The position numbers and the translations under genes were made by a program. Below are positions 8,548 through 16,414 of a DNA stretch of 64,000 bases, in pieces (within the stretch, counting starts at the first letter, position 1; the number at the start of each line of letters is the position of its first letter). Source of the DNA: Amycolatopsis sp. NBRC 101858 (GTDB lineage Bacteria; Actinomycetota; Actinomycetes; Mycobacteriales; Pseudonocardiaceae); contig NZ_BSTD01000002.1 of assembly GCF_030269325.1 (NCBI RefSeq), forward strand, positions 372,001-436,000, written 5' to 3'. The notes below the pieces were generated by a model. The model was not told the origin of the DNA, did not search any database, and saw only the letters and a program-made list of their open reading frames with translations.

Positions 8548-9551
8548 GCCGCGGCGCGGTCGGCGAACGGCCGGCGCCGCAACGCCGGCTGCGCCAGCGC
8601 CGGGGGCTGGTAGGCCTGGTCGAGGACGCCGACGTCGGTACCCGGCGGGACGATCTCGTCGATGCGGTCGAGCAGGTCGTCGGAGAGGGTGACATCGAGG
8701 CCGGCCAGCAGGTCGTCGAGGTGGGCCATCGTGCGGGCGCCCAGCAGGGCACTCGTGACGCCGGGGTGGGCGATGGTGAACGCCATCGCGAGGTGGGTCA
8801 TGGGCAGCCCGGCTTCCTTCGCGAGCGCTTCGAACCGCTCGACGACGTCGAGGCGGCGTTCGTCGTCGAGGTGGCGGACCAGGCCGGCGCGACGCAGCTG
8901 GTCGTGCGGGCGGCCGGTGAGCAGGCCCTGGCCGAGCGGGCCCCAGACGAGGGTGCCCATGCCGAACCGCTGGGTGGTGGGCAGGAGTTCGCGTTCGATG
9001 CCGCGGTTGAGCAGGGAGTACACCGGCTGCTCGGTGTGGAACCCGGTGAGCCCGCGCCGGGACGCGACCCACTGGCCCTCGACGATGTCGGCCACCGGTG
9101 TCCCGGACGCGCCGATCGCGCGCACCTTGCCGCTGCGCAGGAGGTCGGTGAGGGCGGAGAGGGTTTCCTCGATGTCGGTGCCGGGGTCAGGCCGGTGCAG
9201 CTGGTAGAGGTCGATGTGGTCGGTCCGCAGGCGGCGCAGCGAGTTCTCGATGGCGGTGACGATCCAGCGGCGTGACGCGCCTTGGTGGTTGGGGTTCTCG
9301 CCGGTCGGCCGGCCGAACTTGGTGGCGAGCACGACGTCGTCGCGGCGGCCTTCCAGGGCTATGCCCACGACGTCCTCGGAGTCGCCGTAGGCGTCGGCGG
9401 TGTCGAGGACGTTGAGGCCGGCGTCGAGGGCCCGGTGGAGGACGCGGGCCGAGTCCTCGGGCGCGTTTCCCATCGAGGTGGCGAACATCAGCGTGCCCAG
9501 GGCGTAGGGGCTGACCTTGATCCCGGTCCGGCCCAGGGTGCGGTACTGCAT
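8544..9551 (-). CDS. Aldo/keto reductase
   Basis: 335 residues with an NADP-dependent AKR TIM barrel. The catalytic tetrad is visible as D50 and Y55 (DTADAYGD), K78 (VLATKFG) and H119 (YQLHRPD). The start at 9551 (QYRTLGRTGIKVSP) has a GAGGAG ribosome-binding site; a longer in-frame reading from 9593 would run across the operator. Divergent TetR gene and two palindromes at 9562-9624 indicate repression by that TetR and induction by an aldehyde or related ligand (inference). Most AKRs of this group reduce small carbonyls; the substrate is not evident. Confidence 0.92.
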   Translation of the reverse strand: MQYRTLGRTGIKVSPYALGTLMFATSMGNAPEDSARVLHRALDAGLNVLDTADAYGDSEDVVGIALEGRRDDVVLATKFGRPTGENPNHQGASRRWIVTAIENSLRRLRTDHIDLYQLHRPDPGTDIEETLSALTDLLRSGKVRAIGASGTPVADIVEGQWVASRRGLTGFHTEQPVYSLLNRGIERELLPTTQRFGMGTLVWGPLGQGLLTGRPHDQLRRAGLVRHLDDERRLDVVERFEALAKEAGLPMTHLAMAFTIAHPGVTSALLGARTMAHLDDLLAGLDVTLSDDLLDRIDEIVPPGTDVGVLDQAYQPPALAQPALRRRPFADRAAA

Positions 9552-9561
9552 GGGGACTCCT

Positions 9562-9624
9562 CGGGTAGCCTTAAGCGGAAAGCTTTTCCACAACTATACG
9601 GAAAGGCTTTCCGCTTAGCTACCC
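9562..9624. promoter_or_regulatory. Nested operator between aldo/keto reductase and TetR gene
   Basis: The divergent gap carries two similar palindromes, GGAAAGCTTTTCC at 9577-9589 (one mismatch) and CGGAAAGGCTTTCCG at 9599-9613 (perfect). Their centres are 23 bp apart. The flanks CGGGTAGC and GCTACCCG extend this into a single larger inverted repeat from 9562 to 9624. It probably binds two dimers of the TetR protein encoded at 9636 and shuts both promoters. Confidence 0.8.
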
Positions 9625-9635
9625 GGAGGAGGACT

Positions 9636-10202
9636 GTGCCCGCAGAGCCGCGACGTCGGCGCGCCGACGCCCAGCGCAACATCGACGCACTCCTGGAGGC
9701 GGCGAAGAGCGTCTTCGCGACCTCGGGGGTGGACGCGCCCGCGAAGGAGATCACCGACCTGGCCGGGGTCGGCGTCGGCACGCTCTACCGGCACTTCCCG
9801 CAGCGCGCGGACCTGGTCGCGGCCGTGCTGCAGCGCGAAATCGACGTCGTGGCGCAGACGGGACCGGCGCTGAGTGCCGGCCACGAGCCCGGCGAAGCGC
9901 TGCGAAGGTGGCTGCGCCGCTACACCGAGTTCGTCGGCACCAAACGGGGGTTCGCCACGGCACTGCATTCGGGCGATCCGGCCTTCGACACCCTGCCCGG
10001 GTACTTCATGCAGCAGATGGAGCCGGTACTGGCGGCCCTGCTCGAGGCGGCGGGCGCGGCCGGGGAGGTCCGCACCGACGTCAGCGCCAAGGACCTCCTG
10101 CACGCGGTGGCGCTGCTCTGCCAGCCCGTGCGCGGCGAGGACCTGGAGTACAACCAGCGGATGGTCGGGGTCCTCGCCGACGGGCTCAGCCCACGGGCGT
10201 GA
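9636..10202 (+). CDS. TetR family regulator of aldo/keto reductase
   Basis: 188 residues. The N-terminus RRRADAQRNIDALLEAAKSV leads into the helix-turn-helix, with GVGVGTLYRHFPQRADLVAA as recognition helix and following helix. The GTG at 9636 has GGAGGAGG directly upstream (9625-9632), which decides the start against longer in-frame readings. The C-terminal ligand domain resembles the common subgroup with FATALHSG and a helix ending in the dimer interface. It is divergent from the reductase over the nested palindromes, so auto-repression plus reductase control is the natural model. Its 3' end overlaps the convergent monooxygenase by 17 bp. Confidence 0.9.
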   Translation: MPAEPRRRRADAQRNIDALLEAAKSVFATSGVDAPAKEITDLAGVGVGTLYRHFPQRADLVAAVLQREIDVVAQTGPALSAGHEPGEALRRWLRRYTEFVGTKRGFATALHSGDPAFDTLPGYFMQQMEPVLAALLEAAGAAGEVRTDVSAKDLLHAVALLCQPVRGEDLEYNQRMVGVLADGLSPRA

Positions 10203-11400
10203 CCGCGTAGTCCTTGACCCGCATCGAGTCGTGCATCCGCACGCCGCCGGTGTTGAGCTTCGCCAGCGCCGTCGTGACCCGGGCCGGCAGGGCCGAGACG
10301 AGCTGGCCGCCGCGGGCCAGCGCCCACACCCCGGCGCGGGAGCGGGGGATCAGGCTGCGGGCGGCACCGACGGCGAACGCGCGGCTCTTGCGCACCAGCT
10401 CGCCCATTTCGCTTTCGTAGGCGGCAAAGGCGCGCTCGTGGTCGCCGCCGGCCGCGGCGAGCTCGCCGGCCAGGACGTAGGCGCCCAGCACCGCGAGACT
10501 GGTGCTGCCGCCGACCGCCGGGCCGGGGCAGTAGCCGGCGTCGCCGACGAGCGTGACGCGCCCGCGTGACCACGACTCGAGGCCGAGCTGGGTGATCGAG
10601 TCGAAGTAGAACGGGCCCGGGCCGTCAAGTTCGGCCAGCCAGGCGTCGACCTGCGGGTGCATCCCCGCGTAGGCCTCGCGCAGCAGCTCCTGCTGCCTCG
10701 CGACGTCGCGGTGGTGGTAGTCCAGCGGCTCGTCGCGGCGGAAGAGGAACACCGCGCGGGTTTCGTCGAGGTGGCGGGCACTGTAGATGCCGGCGGTGCG
10801 GCCGGGGCCCAGGTGCAGGACGGTTTCGCCGTCGCCGAGGCCGGTGGTGTCCGGCAGGGAGAGCACGGCCAGGTAGGCGCCGATGAACTTCGTCAGGCCG
10901 GCTTCCTCGCCGAAGACCAGGCGCCGCACGTTCGAATGCAACCCGTCGGCGCCGACGACGATGTCGAACCGGCGCGGCGCGGCGTGCTCGAAGGTGACGT
11001 CGCCGTCGGGGGAGATGCTGGCGATCGAGTCGCCGAAGAGGTATTCGACGTCGTCGCGGCCGGCGTCGTAGTAGATCTCGCTGAGGTCGTCGCGCATGAT
11101 CTCGGCGTGCCGGTCGGAGGTGGCGCGGTAGATCTTCGACAGGTCCACCCGCGCCGGGCGGCGCACGCCTTCGCGGTGCAGCGTCATCCGGGTGGTGCCG
11201 GTCTTGCGGGCTTCGACGCGCGGGAGCACGCCCATCCGTTCGGTGATGTCCATGGCGGGCCGGAACAGGTCGACGGCGTGGCCGCCGGTCTTGCGCAGCG
11301 CCGGGGCGCGTTCGACGACCGTGACGTCGAAGCCGTGCCGGGTGAGCCAATAGGCGAGCACCGGTCCCGCGATGCTGGCGCCCGAGACGAGAATCCGCAT
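10186..11400 (-). CDS. FAD-dependent monooxygenase (PHBH fold)
   Basis: 404 residues. The Rossmann motif GASIAGP (7-13) binds the ADP part of FAD, and GDAGYCPGPAVGGSTSLAVL near residue 290 is the second FAD motif of the group A (p-hydroxybenzoate hydroxylase-fold) monooxygenases. The middle carries the usual GADGLHSNVRR DG-type motif. Such enzymes hydroxylate aromatics or inactivate drugs using NAD(P)H and oxygen. It is divergent from a TetR gene, with strong inverted repeats in the 77-bp gap, so it is likely inducible by its own substrate. No partner reductase is needed in this class. The substrate is unknown. Confidence 0.91.
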   Translation of the reverse strand: MRILVSGASIAGPVLAYWLTRHGFDVTVVERAPALRKTGGHAVDLFRPAMDITERMGVLPRVEARKTGTTRMTLHREGVRRPARVDLSKIYRATSDRHAEIMRDDLSEIYYDAGRDDVEYLFGDSIASISPDGDVTFEHAAPRRFDIVVGADGLHSNVRRLVFGEEAGLTKFIGAYLAVLSLPDTTGLGDGETVLHLGPGRTAGIYSARHLDETRAVFLFRRDEPLDYHHRDVARQQELLREAYAGMHPQVDAWLAELDGPGPFYFDSITQLGLESWSRGRVTLVGDAGYCPGPAVGGSTSLAVLGAYVLAGELAAAGGDHERAFAAYESEMGELVRKSRAFAVGAARSLIPRSRAGVWALARGGQLVSALPARVTTALAKLNTGGVRMHDSMRVKDYAVTPVG

Positions 11401-11411
11401 GAGTACCTCCC

Positions 11412-11463
11412 TGACTTAACGGTAGGTAAGTTGTACCACGGATCCTTACCTATCGTTAAGTCA
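11412..11463. promoter_or_regulatory. Large inverted-repeat operator, monooxygenase/TetR
   Basis: TGACTTAACGGTAGGTAAG (11412-11430) is repeated in inverted form at 11445-11463 with a single mismatch, separated by 14 bp. Each 19-bp arm is itself a partial dyad (CTTAnC...GnTAAG), so the site looks like two TetR operators placed symmetrically in the divergent gap. The second arm ends 14 bp before the TetR GTG. Confidence 0.82.
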
Positions 11464-11477
11464 GTTATGCTGGGGTC

Positions 11478-12011
11478 GTGCCGAAACCCTCCGACACCAA
11501 GCAGCGCATCCTCGACGTCGCGCGCGACCTCTTCACGACCCAAGGGGTGCAGCGGACCAGCCTGCAGGACATCGCCGACCGGCTGGGCATCACCAAGCCC
11601 GCGCTCTACTACCACTTCCCCTCGCGCGACGACCTCGTCCGCAGCATCGTCGCGCCCATGCTCGACGACGGCGAGAACTTCCTCCTCGCCCAGGAAGCGC
11701 GCGGGGACGCGCCGGTGCGGGAGCTGATCGAAGGGTTCTTCGACTTCAACTACCGCCACCGCGCGGACGTGATCATGCTGCTGGCCGAGATGCCCACGCT
11801 GGCCGACCTCGGGCTCATCGACAAGGCACTGGGCTGGCGCACCCGGCTCACGATGCTGATCTGCGGCCCCTCGCCGACCCTCGAGGAGCAGGCGCGCGCG
11901 ATCCTGGCGCTGGGCGGCCTGCAGGACGTCTGCATGCAGTTCCCCGACGCCCCCGTCGACGAGCTCAAGGCCGCGGCGGTCGCCGGAGCGCTGGCCGCAC
12001 TCGGGCGTTAA
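11478..12011 (+). CDS. TetR family regulator of the FAD monooxygenase
   Basis: 177 residues. The helix-turn-helix is LQDIADRLGITKPALYYHFP, a near-consensus TetR recognition region. The C-terminal part has a short ligand domain with an acidic helix. The GTG at 11478 follows the operator closely, and no strong ribosome-binding site is visible. It is divergent from the FAD monooxygenase and most likely represses both genes via the 11412-11463 repeats. The stop overlaps the convergent aidB-like gene by 4 bp. Confidence 0.9.
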   Translation: MPKPSDTKQRILDVARDLFTTQGVQRTSLQDIADRLGITKPALYYHFPSRDDLVRSIVAPMLDDGENFLLAQEARGDAPVRELIEGFFDFNYRHRADVIMLLAEMPTLADLGLIDKALGWRTRLTMLICGPSPTLEEQARAILALGGLQDVCMQFPDAPVDELKAAAVAGALAALGR

Positions 12012-13630
12012 CGCACCGCCGCGCGGTCGATGATCGCGCTCGTGTCCACTCCGGCCGGCAGGGTGCCGAACGCGATGCCCCAGTCGCCGCCGAAGCGGGA
12101 CGCGCAGAACGCGTCCGCGACCGCCGGGTGGCCGTGGCGCACCAGCAGCGATCCCTGCAGCACCAGCGCCATCGCCTCGACCACCCGCCGCGCCCGGTAC
12201 TCGATCGCGTCGAGGTCGGTCAGCTCCTTGCGGACCCGGTCGACGGCGTCGTCGAGCCGCGCGTCGCCGCCGGCCGCCTGCTCGACCTCGGCGAAGAACG
12301 CCGCGACCGACTCCGGCTGCTTTCCCATGGCGCGCAACGCGTCCAGCGCGGCGACGTTGCCCGAGCCTTCCCAGATCGACGACAGCGGAGCCTCGCGGTA
12401 GAGCCGCGGCATGCCCGACTCCTCGACGTACCCGTTGCCGCCGAAGCATTCGAGGGCTTCGGCCGCGTGCATCGGGGCCCGCTTGCACACCCAGTACTTC
12501 GACACGGCCAGCCCGAGCCGCCGGAACGCCTGCTCCTGCTCGTCGTCGCGCCGGTCGCCGGCCGCGGCCAGCCGCATCGCCACGGTCGTCGCCGCTTCGG
12601 ACTCGACGACGAGGTCCGCGAGCACGTTCGCCATCAGCGGCTGGTCGACCAGTGCCTTGCCGAAGGCGTGCCGGTGGGTGGCGTGGTGGATCGCGCGGAC
12701 CGCGCCCAGCCGCATGCCGGACGCGCTGCCGAGCGTGCAGTCCAGCCGGGTGTTGTTGACCATCTCGATGATGGTCCGCACCCCGCGGCCCTCTTCGCCG
12801 ACGAGCCAGCCGGCGGCGTGGTCGTACTCGATCTCCGAGGACGCGTTGGAGCGGTTGCCCAGCTTGTCCTTCAGCCGCTGCAGCCGGATCGGGTTGCGCG
12901 AGCCGTCGGGCAGGACCCGCGGGAGCAGGAAGCAGGAGAGCCCGCCGGGGGCCTGGGCGAGCGTCAGGAACAGGTCCGACATCGGTGCCGAGGTGAACCA
13001 CTTGTGGCCGACGAGGGTGTAGCTGCCGTCGGCGCTCGGGGTCGCGGTGGTCGTGTTGGCGCGGACGTCGGAGCCGCCCTGCTTCTCGGTCATCGACATG
13101 CCCGCGATCAGGCCGCGTTTGGTGCTCGGCTCGCGGAGGCCGAAGTCGTACTCGGTCGCGGCCAGCAGCGGCTCGTACCGCGCGGCCAGTTCCGGGTTGG
13201 CCCGCAGCGCCGGGATCGCCGCGTAGGTCATCGAAATCGGGCAGCTGTGCCCGGCCTCGACCTGGCCCCAGACGTAGAACTTCGCCGCCCGGGCCGCGTG
13301 CACGCCCTCGCGCGGGTCCTGCCACGGCGTGCCGTGCAGGCCGTGCGAGACCGCGACGGTCATCAGGTCGTGCCAGTACGGGTGGAACTCGACCTCGTCG
13401 ATGCGGTGGCCGTACCGGTCGTGGGTGCGCAGCACCGGCTCGTTCTCGTTGACCACCCGGCCCCACTCCTGGGCCTGCTCGCTGCCGGCGAGCCGGCCCA
13501 GCTCGTGCAGCTCGTCCGAGGCCCAGTCCGCACCGGCACGCTCGAGCCCGGCCAGCAGCGCGGGGTCGTCGGCGACGTCGTGGCCCTGCAGCGGCGGGAC
13601 CTGGTTGGTGACCTCATGCGTGGCGGGCAT
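12008..13630 (-). CDS. aidB: AidB-like acyl-CoA dehydrogenase family protein
   Basis: 540 residues, longer than typical acyl-CoA dehydrogenases (~380) and matching AidB length. AidB landmarks are visible: GMSMTEKQGGSDVRANTT in the FAD-contact region, GHKWFTSAPMSDLFLTLAQ, and an extended C-terminal helical region, which in E. coli AidB binds DNA. E. coli AidB is induced in the alkylation response and is thought to protect DNA; dehydrogenase activity is weak. It is the second gene of a two-gene unit behind a TetR regulator whose 3' end overlaps its start by 17 bp. That suggests TetR control rather than Ada control (inference). The symbol denotes family membership. Confidence 0.88.
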   Translation of the reverse strand: MPATHEVTNQVPPLQGHDVADDPALLAGLERAGADWASDELHELGRLAGSEQAQEWGRVVNENEPVLRTHDRYGHRIDEVEFHPYWHDLMTVAVSHGLHGTPWQDPREGVHAARAAKFYVWGQVEAGHSCPISMTYAAIPALRANPELAARYEPLLAATEYDFGLREPSTKRGLIAGMSMTEKQGGSDVRANTTTATPSADGSYTLVGHKWFTSAPMSDLFLTLAQAPGGLSCFLLPRVLPDGSRNPIRLQRLKDKLGNRSNASSEIEYDHAAGWLVGEEGRGVRTIIEMVNNTRLDCTLGSASGMRLGAVRAIHHATHRHAFGKALVDQPLMANVLADLVVESEAATTVAMRLAAAGDRRDDEQEQAFRRLGLAVSKYWVCKRAPMHAAEALECFGGNGYVEESGMPRLYREAPLSSIWEGSGNVAALDALRAMGKQPESVAAFFAEVEQAAGGDARLDDAVDRVRKELTDLDAIEYRARRVVEAMALVLQGSLLVRHGHPAVADAFCASRFGGDWGIAFGTLPAGVDTSAIIDRAAVR

Positions 13631-14219
13631 CGGAACCTCCTAGAGCGCGGACGACGAACGTGCGGAGCTCGGCGACGTCACCGGCGTTGCCGCTGGTCAA
13701 CGGGCCGATCAGGACTTCGGCGGCGGCACCCACCAGCGCGGCGGCGGTGAGCCGCCCGTCCTGCGGCGGCAGCGCGCCGGCTTTGACCCCGGCCGCGACG
13801 TGCTCGGCGACGACGTCGGTGAACGCCCGCCGGAACTCGAGCCGTTCGGCATCGATCCGCGCGTCGACCGGTTCGGCGAGCAGAGCGTAAGCCTGGCGCG
13901 GCGCTTTGAGGGCGCGCTGGGCGAAGGTCTCGAAGACGGCCAGGACGCGTTCGGCGGGCTCGCCGGGCCGGGCGGACGCGGCCCGGACGGCGTCGACCTC
14001 CCGCGTGACGACCTGCCGGAACACGTGCACGACCAGGTCGGCCTTGGTGGGGAAGTGCTGGTAGACGCTTCCGACGGCGACGCCGGCCCGTTCGGCGACG
14101 GCGGAGACGGAGCAGCCGCTGTAGCCGTGCTCGGCGAGCTGTTCGGTCGCCGCGGCGACGATCGTCGCGCGCTGGGCGTCGAGCCGTTCCTGGACCTTCG
14201 GGGTGCGGCGGTAGGGCAC
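13614..14219 (-). CDS. TetR family regulator upstream of aidB
   Basis: 201 residues. Its helix-turn-helix is SVSAVAERAGVAVGSVYQHF, followed by PTKADLVVHVFRQVV; the C-terminal ligand domain runs to the end. It is co-directional with and overlaps the aidB-like gene by 17 bp, so both belong to one transcript. A 7-9-7 dyad lies immediately upstream (14229-14251), consistent with autoregulation of the pair. Gene order TetR-aidB differs from the divergent layout of the other TetR units in the window. Confidence 0.9.
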   Translation of the reverse strand: MPYRRTPKVQERLDAQRATIVAAATEQLAEHGYSGCSVSAVAERAGVAVGSVYQHFPTKADLVVHVFRQVVTREVDAVRAASARPGEPAERVLAVFETFAQRALKAPRQAYALLAEPVDARIDAERLEFRRAFTDVVAEHVAAGVKAGALPPQDGRLTAAALVGAAAEVLIGPLTSGNAGDVAELRTFVVRALGGSDARHA

Positions 14220-14228
14220 GTCAAGAAG

Positions 14229-14251
14229 TGAAGCACCGATTCATTGCTTCA
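14229..14251. promoter_or_regulatory. Candidate TetR operator for TetR-aidB unit
   Basis: TGAAGCA-N9-TGCTTCA is a perfect 7-bp inverted repeat beginning 10 bp upstream of the TetR start, in an AT-richer stretch between two minus-strand genes. Its position just upstream of the start fits an autorepressor site. Confidence 0.68.
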
Positions 14252-14252
14252 G

Positions 14253-14705
14253 TCAACGCTCGCCGAGAAACCGCCGCACCGCCCGCGGCGACCGCAGCTC
14301 CACCATCTCGACGCCCGACGCGGCCAGCGCCCGCCGCACCTGGGGCAGGTGCCGCCACCGGTAGCTCAGCACCCACGACCAGAAGTCCCACCGCTCACGA
14401 CCCCGCCGCACCGCCCGCCACACACACCGCGCCGGCGACAGGTTCAGGAGCACCGCCGTGTCCGCCACCGCGGCCCGGACCTCCAGTACGTCGTACGGGC
14501 CGAGATCGCCGTCGAGGATCCACTGCGGACTCGCCACCAGCTCCCGTTGCCGCACAACCCACTCCGCCCGCGCCAACCCCGCCGGGCCCGGCTGCCAGAA
14601 CACGCTGTCCAGCTCCACCACGGGCAACCCGGTCCGCGCGCCGAGCCGCCGCGCGAACACCGACTTCCCGGACCCGCCGCACCCCAGCACCAGCACCCGT
14701 TCCAC
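14253..14705 (-). CDS. Small P-loop NTP-binding protein (adenylate kinase-like)
   Basis: 150 residues. A P-loop GCGGSGKS near residue 8 follows a beta-strand (RVLVLG), and the rest matches the small 'topology modulation/FlaR-like' P-loop group: ELDSVFWQPG, then WILDGDLG where the family acts on a kinase acceptor, and an Arg-rich lid (RAVRRGRERWDFW). These proteins resemble adenylate kinases but have no settled substrate. The GTG at 14705 is in frame with the P-loop strand; the nearby ATG at 14713 is not. It lies between the TetR-aidB unit and a divergent SDR gene. Confidence 0.8.
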   Translation of the reverse strand: MERVLVLGCGGSGKSVFARRLGARTGLPVVELDSVFWQPGPAGLARAEWVVRQRELVASPQWILDGDLGPYDVLEVRAAVADTAVLLNLSPARCVWRAVRRGRERWDFWSWVLSYRWRHLPQVRRALAASGVEMVELRSPRAVRRFLGER

Positions 14706-14721
14706 GTCGCCATTCTCGCGC

Positions 14722-14752
14722 TTGCGCTGGAGCGCGCTCCAGCTCTTACCGT
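14722..14752 (+). promoter_or_regulatory. MerR-type promoter of the short-chain dehydrogenase
   Basis: A -35-like TTGCGC (14722-14727) and a -10-like TACCGT (14747-14752) are separated by 19 bp, longer than the normal 17. The spacer region is filled by a perfect 18-bp palindrome, GCTGGAGCGCGCTCCAGC, at 14726-14743. Over-long spacers with a central dyad are the hallmark of MerR-family-activated promoters, where the regulator untwists the DNA. The SDR ATG lies 7 bases after the -10, so the transcript is probably leaderless. No MerR gene is present in this window. Confidence 0.72.
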
Positions 14753-14759
14753 CGAAACC

Positions 14760-15737
14760 ATGACCACGCCCCAGCACAAGATCGGCTCCGGCTTCGGCGC
14801 CACCAGCACCGCGGCCGAGGTCCTCGCCGGCATCGACCTGACCGGCAAGCTCGCCCTCGTCACCGGCGGCTACTCCGGCATCGGCCGGGAAACCACGCGC
14901 GTGCTCGTCGACGCCGGCGCCCACGTCATCGTCCCCGCCCGCCGGCGCGCCACGGCCGAGGAAGCCCTCGCCGGGATCGCCGGCACCGAGATCGACGAAC
15001 TCGACCTCGCCGACCTCGCGAGCGTCCGGGCCTTCGCCGGCCGCTTCCTCGCCACCGGCCGCCGGCTCGACCTCGTCGTCGGCAGTGCCGGCATCATGGC
15101 CTGCCCCGAAACCCGCGTCGGCCCCGGCTGGGAAGCCCAGTTCGCCACCAACCACCTCGGCCACTTCGCCCTGGTCAACCACCTCTGGCCGGCCATCGCC
15201 GACGGCGCCCGCGTCGTCTCCGTCTCCTCGCGCGGGCACCACTTCTCCCCGGTCCGCTGGGACGACGTCCACTTCGGACAGGGCTACGACCGGTGGCTCG
15301 CCTACGGCCAGGCGAAGACGGCCAACGTCCTGTTCGCCGTCCACCTCGACCGGCTCGGCCGCGACCGCGGCGTGCGCGCCTTCGCCCTGCACCCCGGCTC
15401 GATCATGACCAACCTCCTGCGCCACATCCCTCGAGACGAGTGGCGCGCCCACGGCTGGCTCGACGAACAGGGCAACCCCACCGCCTACTTCAAGACCCCC
15501 GAAGCCGGCGCCGCCACCCAGGTCTGGGCCGCCACCTCACCCCGGCTCGACCGCATGGGCGGCGTCTACCTCGAAGACTGCGACATCGCCGAGCCCGCCC
15601 CCGACGGAGACGAAGACAGCGCCACCCCCGTCCGCCACCGCGTCGGCGTCCGCGGTTACGCCGTCGACCCCGAGCAGGCCGCGCGGCTCTGGGCGCTGTC
15701 GGCCGAGCTCACCGGCGTCGACGCTATTTCCCGGTGA
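14760..15737 (+). CDS. Short-chain dehydrogenase/reductase
   Basis: 325 residues, classical-extended SDR. TGGYSGIG (about 35-42) binds the nicotinamide cofactor, SVSSRG holds the catalytic Ser region, and YGQAK (Tyr near 182) is the YxxxK catalytic pair. The usual NNAG strand motif appears as GSAGIM. The C-terminal region resembles oxidoreductases related to retinol/protochlorophyllide reductases. The ATG at 14760 is fixed by the -10 at 14747-14752; longer in-frame readings run antisense through the P-loop gene. The MerR-type promoter suggests induction by an electrophile or redox signal (inference). The stop overlaps the convergent DUF1345 gene by 14 bp. Confidence 0.9.
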   Translation: MTTPQHKIGSGFGATSTAAEVLAGIDLTGKLALVTGGYSGIGRETTRVLVDAGAHVIVPARRRATAEEALAGIAGTEIDELDLADLASVRAFAGRFLATGRRLDLVVGSAGIMACPETRVGPGWEAQFATNHLGHFALVNHLWPAIADGARVVSVSSRGHHFSPVRWDDVHFGQGYDRWLAYGQAKTANVLFAVHLDRLGRDRGVRAFALHPGSIMTNLLRHIPRDEWRAHGWLDEQGNPTAYFKTPEAGAATQVWAATSPRLDRMGGVYLEDCDIAEPAPDGDEDSATPVRHRVGVRGYAVDPEQAARLWALSAELTGVDAISR

Positions 15738-16365
15738 TCACGCCGACCGCGATGCCCAGGATGGCCGTGTTGTAGACGAACGCCATCACGCTGTGCGTCA
15801 GCACCGTGTAGCGGATCGGCCGCGCCTGAACCTCCACATCGGACGTCGCGAACGACGTCCCCACGGTGAAGGCGAAGTAGGCGAAGTCGAGCAGGTTCGG
15901 CCGTTCCGTCGCCGGGAACCGCAGGCCGGAGGCCGGCGCGGCCCGGTAGTGCAGGTGCGCGTAGCGGTCGGCGTAGCCGAAGTGCAGCAGGGTCCACGCC
16001 GCCAGCACCGCCGGCACCGCGCTGATCTGCAGCACCGTCGCGTACTCGTCGTCTTCTTCGGCGATCACGTTCGCCGCCAGGATCAGCAGGCCCGCCGACA
16101 TCCCGACCACGCTCACCAGCAGGGTCGCCGCGAAACTCGAGCGGCGTCCCAGCAGGCTGTGCAGCCACGTCGGTTCGCCGTCGGCCGCGAGCCGGTAGCG
16201 GCGGATCCGCAGGAACCGGGTCGCGATCACCGCCACCGCCAGCACGTCCCACGCCAGCAGGAACACCACGTCCAGCCCGGTGTCCGGCGCGAGCAGCCAC
16301 CCCAACCCCAACAGCACCAGCAGGAATTCCGCGCACTGGTACCAGATCCTCCGCAGACGACGCAC
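15724..16365 (-). CDS. DUF1345 family membrane protein
   Basis: 213 residues with about five or six membrane segments, including AEFLLVLLGLGWLLAP near the N-terminus and SFAATLLVSVVGMSAGLLILAA centrally. The conserved DUF1345 stretch FAYFAFTVGTSFATSDVEV is followed by RYTVLTHSVMAFVYNTAIL, which resembles the pore/selectivity region of small cation channels. Function in the family is unproven. The gene is single, with its 3' end overlapping the SDR gene. A plausible leaderless or short-leader start at 16365 lies downstream of an XRE/cupin gene on the same strand, 49 bp away. Confidence 0.82.
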   Translation of the reverse strand: MRRLRRIWYQCAEFLLVLLGLGWLLAPDTGLDVVFLLAWDVLAVAVIATRFLRIRRYRLAADGEPTWLHSLLGRRSSFAATLLVSVVGMSAGLLILAANVIAEEDDEYATVLQISAVPAVLAAWTLLHFGYADRYAHLHYRAAPASGLRFPATERPNLLDFAYFAFTVGTSFATSDVEVQARPIRYTVLTHSVMAFVYNTAILGIAVGVITGK

Positions 16366-16414
16366 CGCGCGAAGCTAACGGCCCCCGCCCGCGACGGCAC
16401 GCCGGATCACCTGG

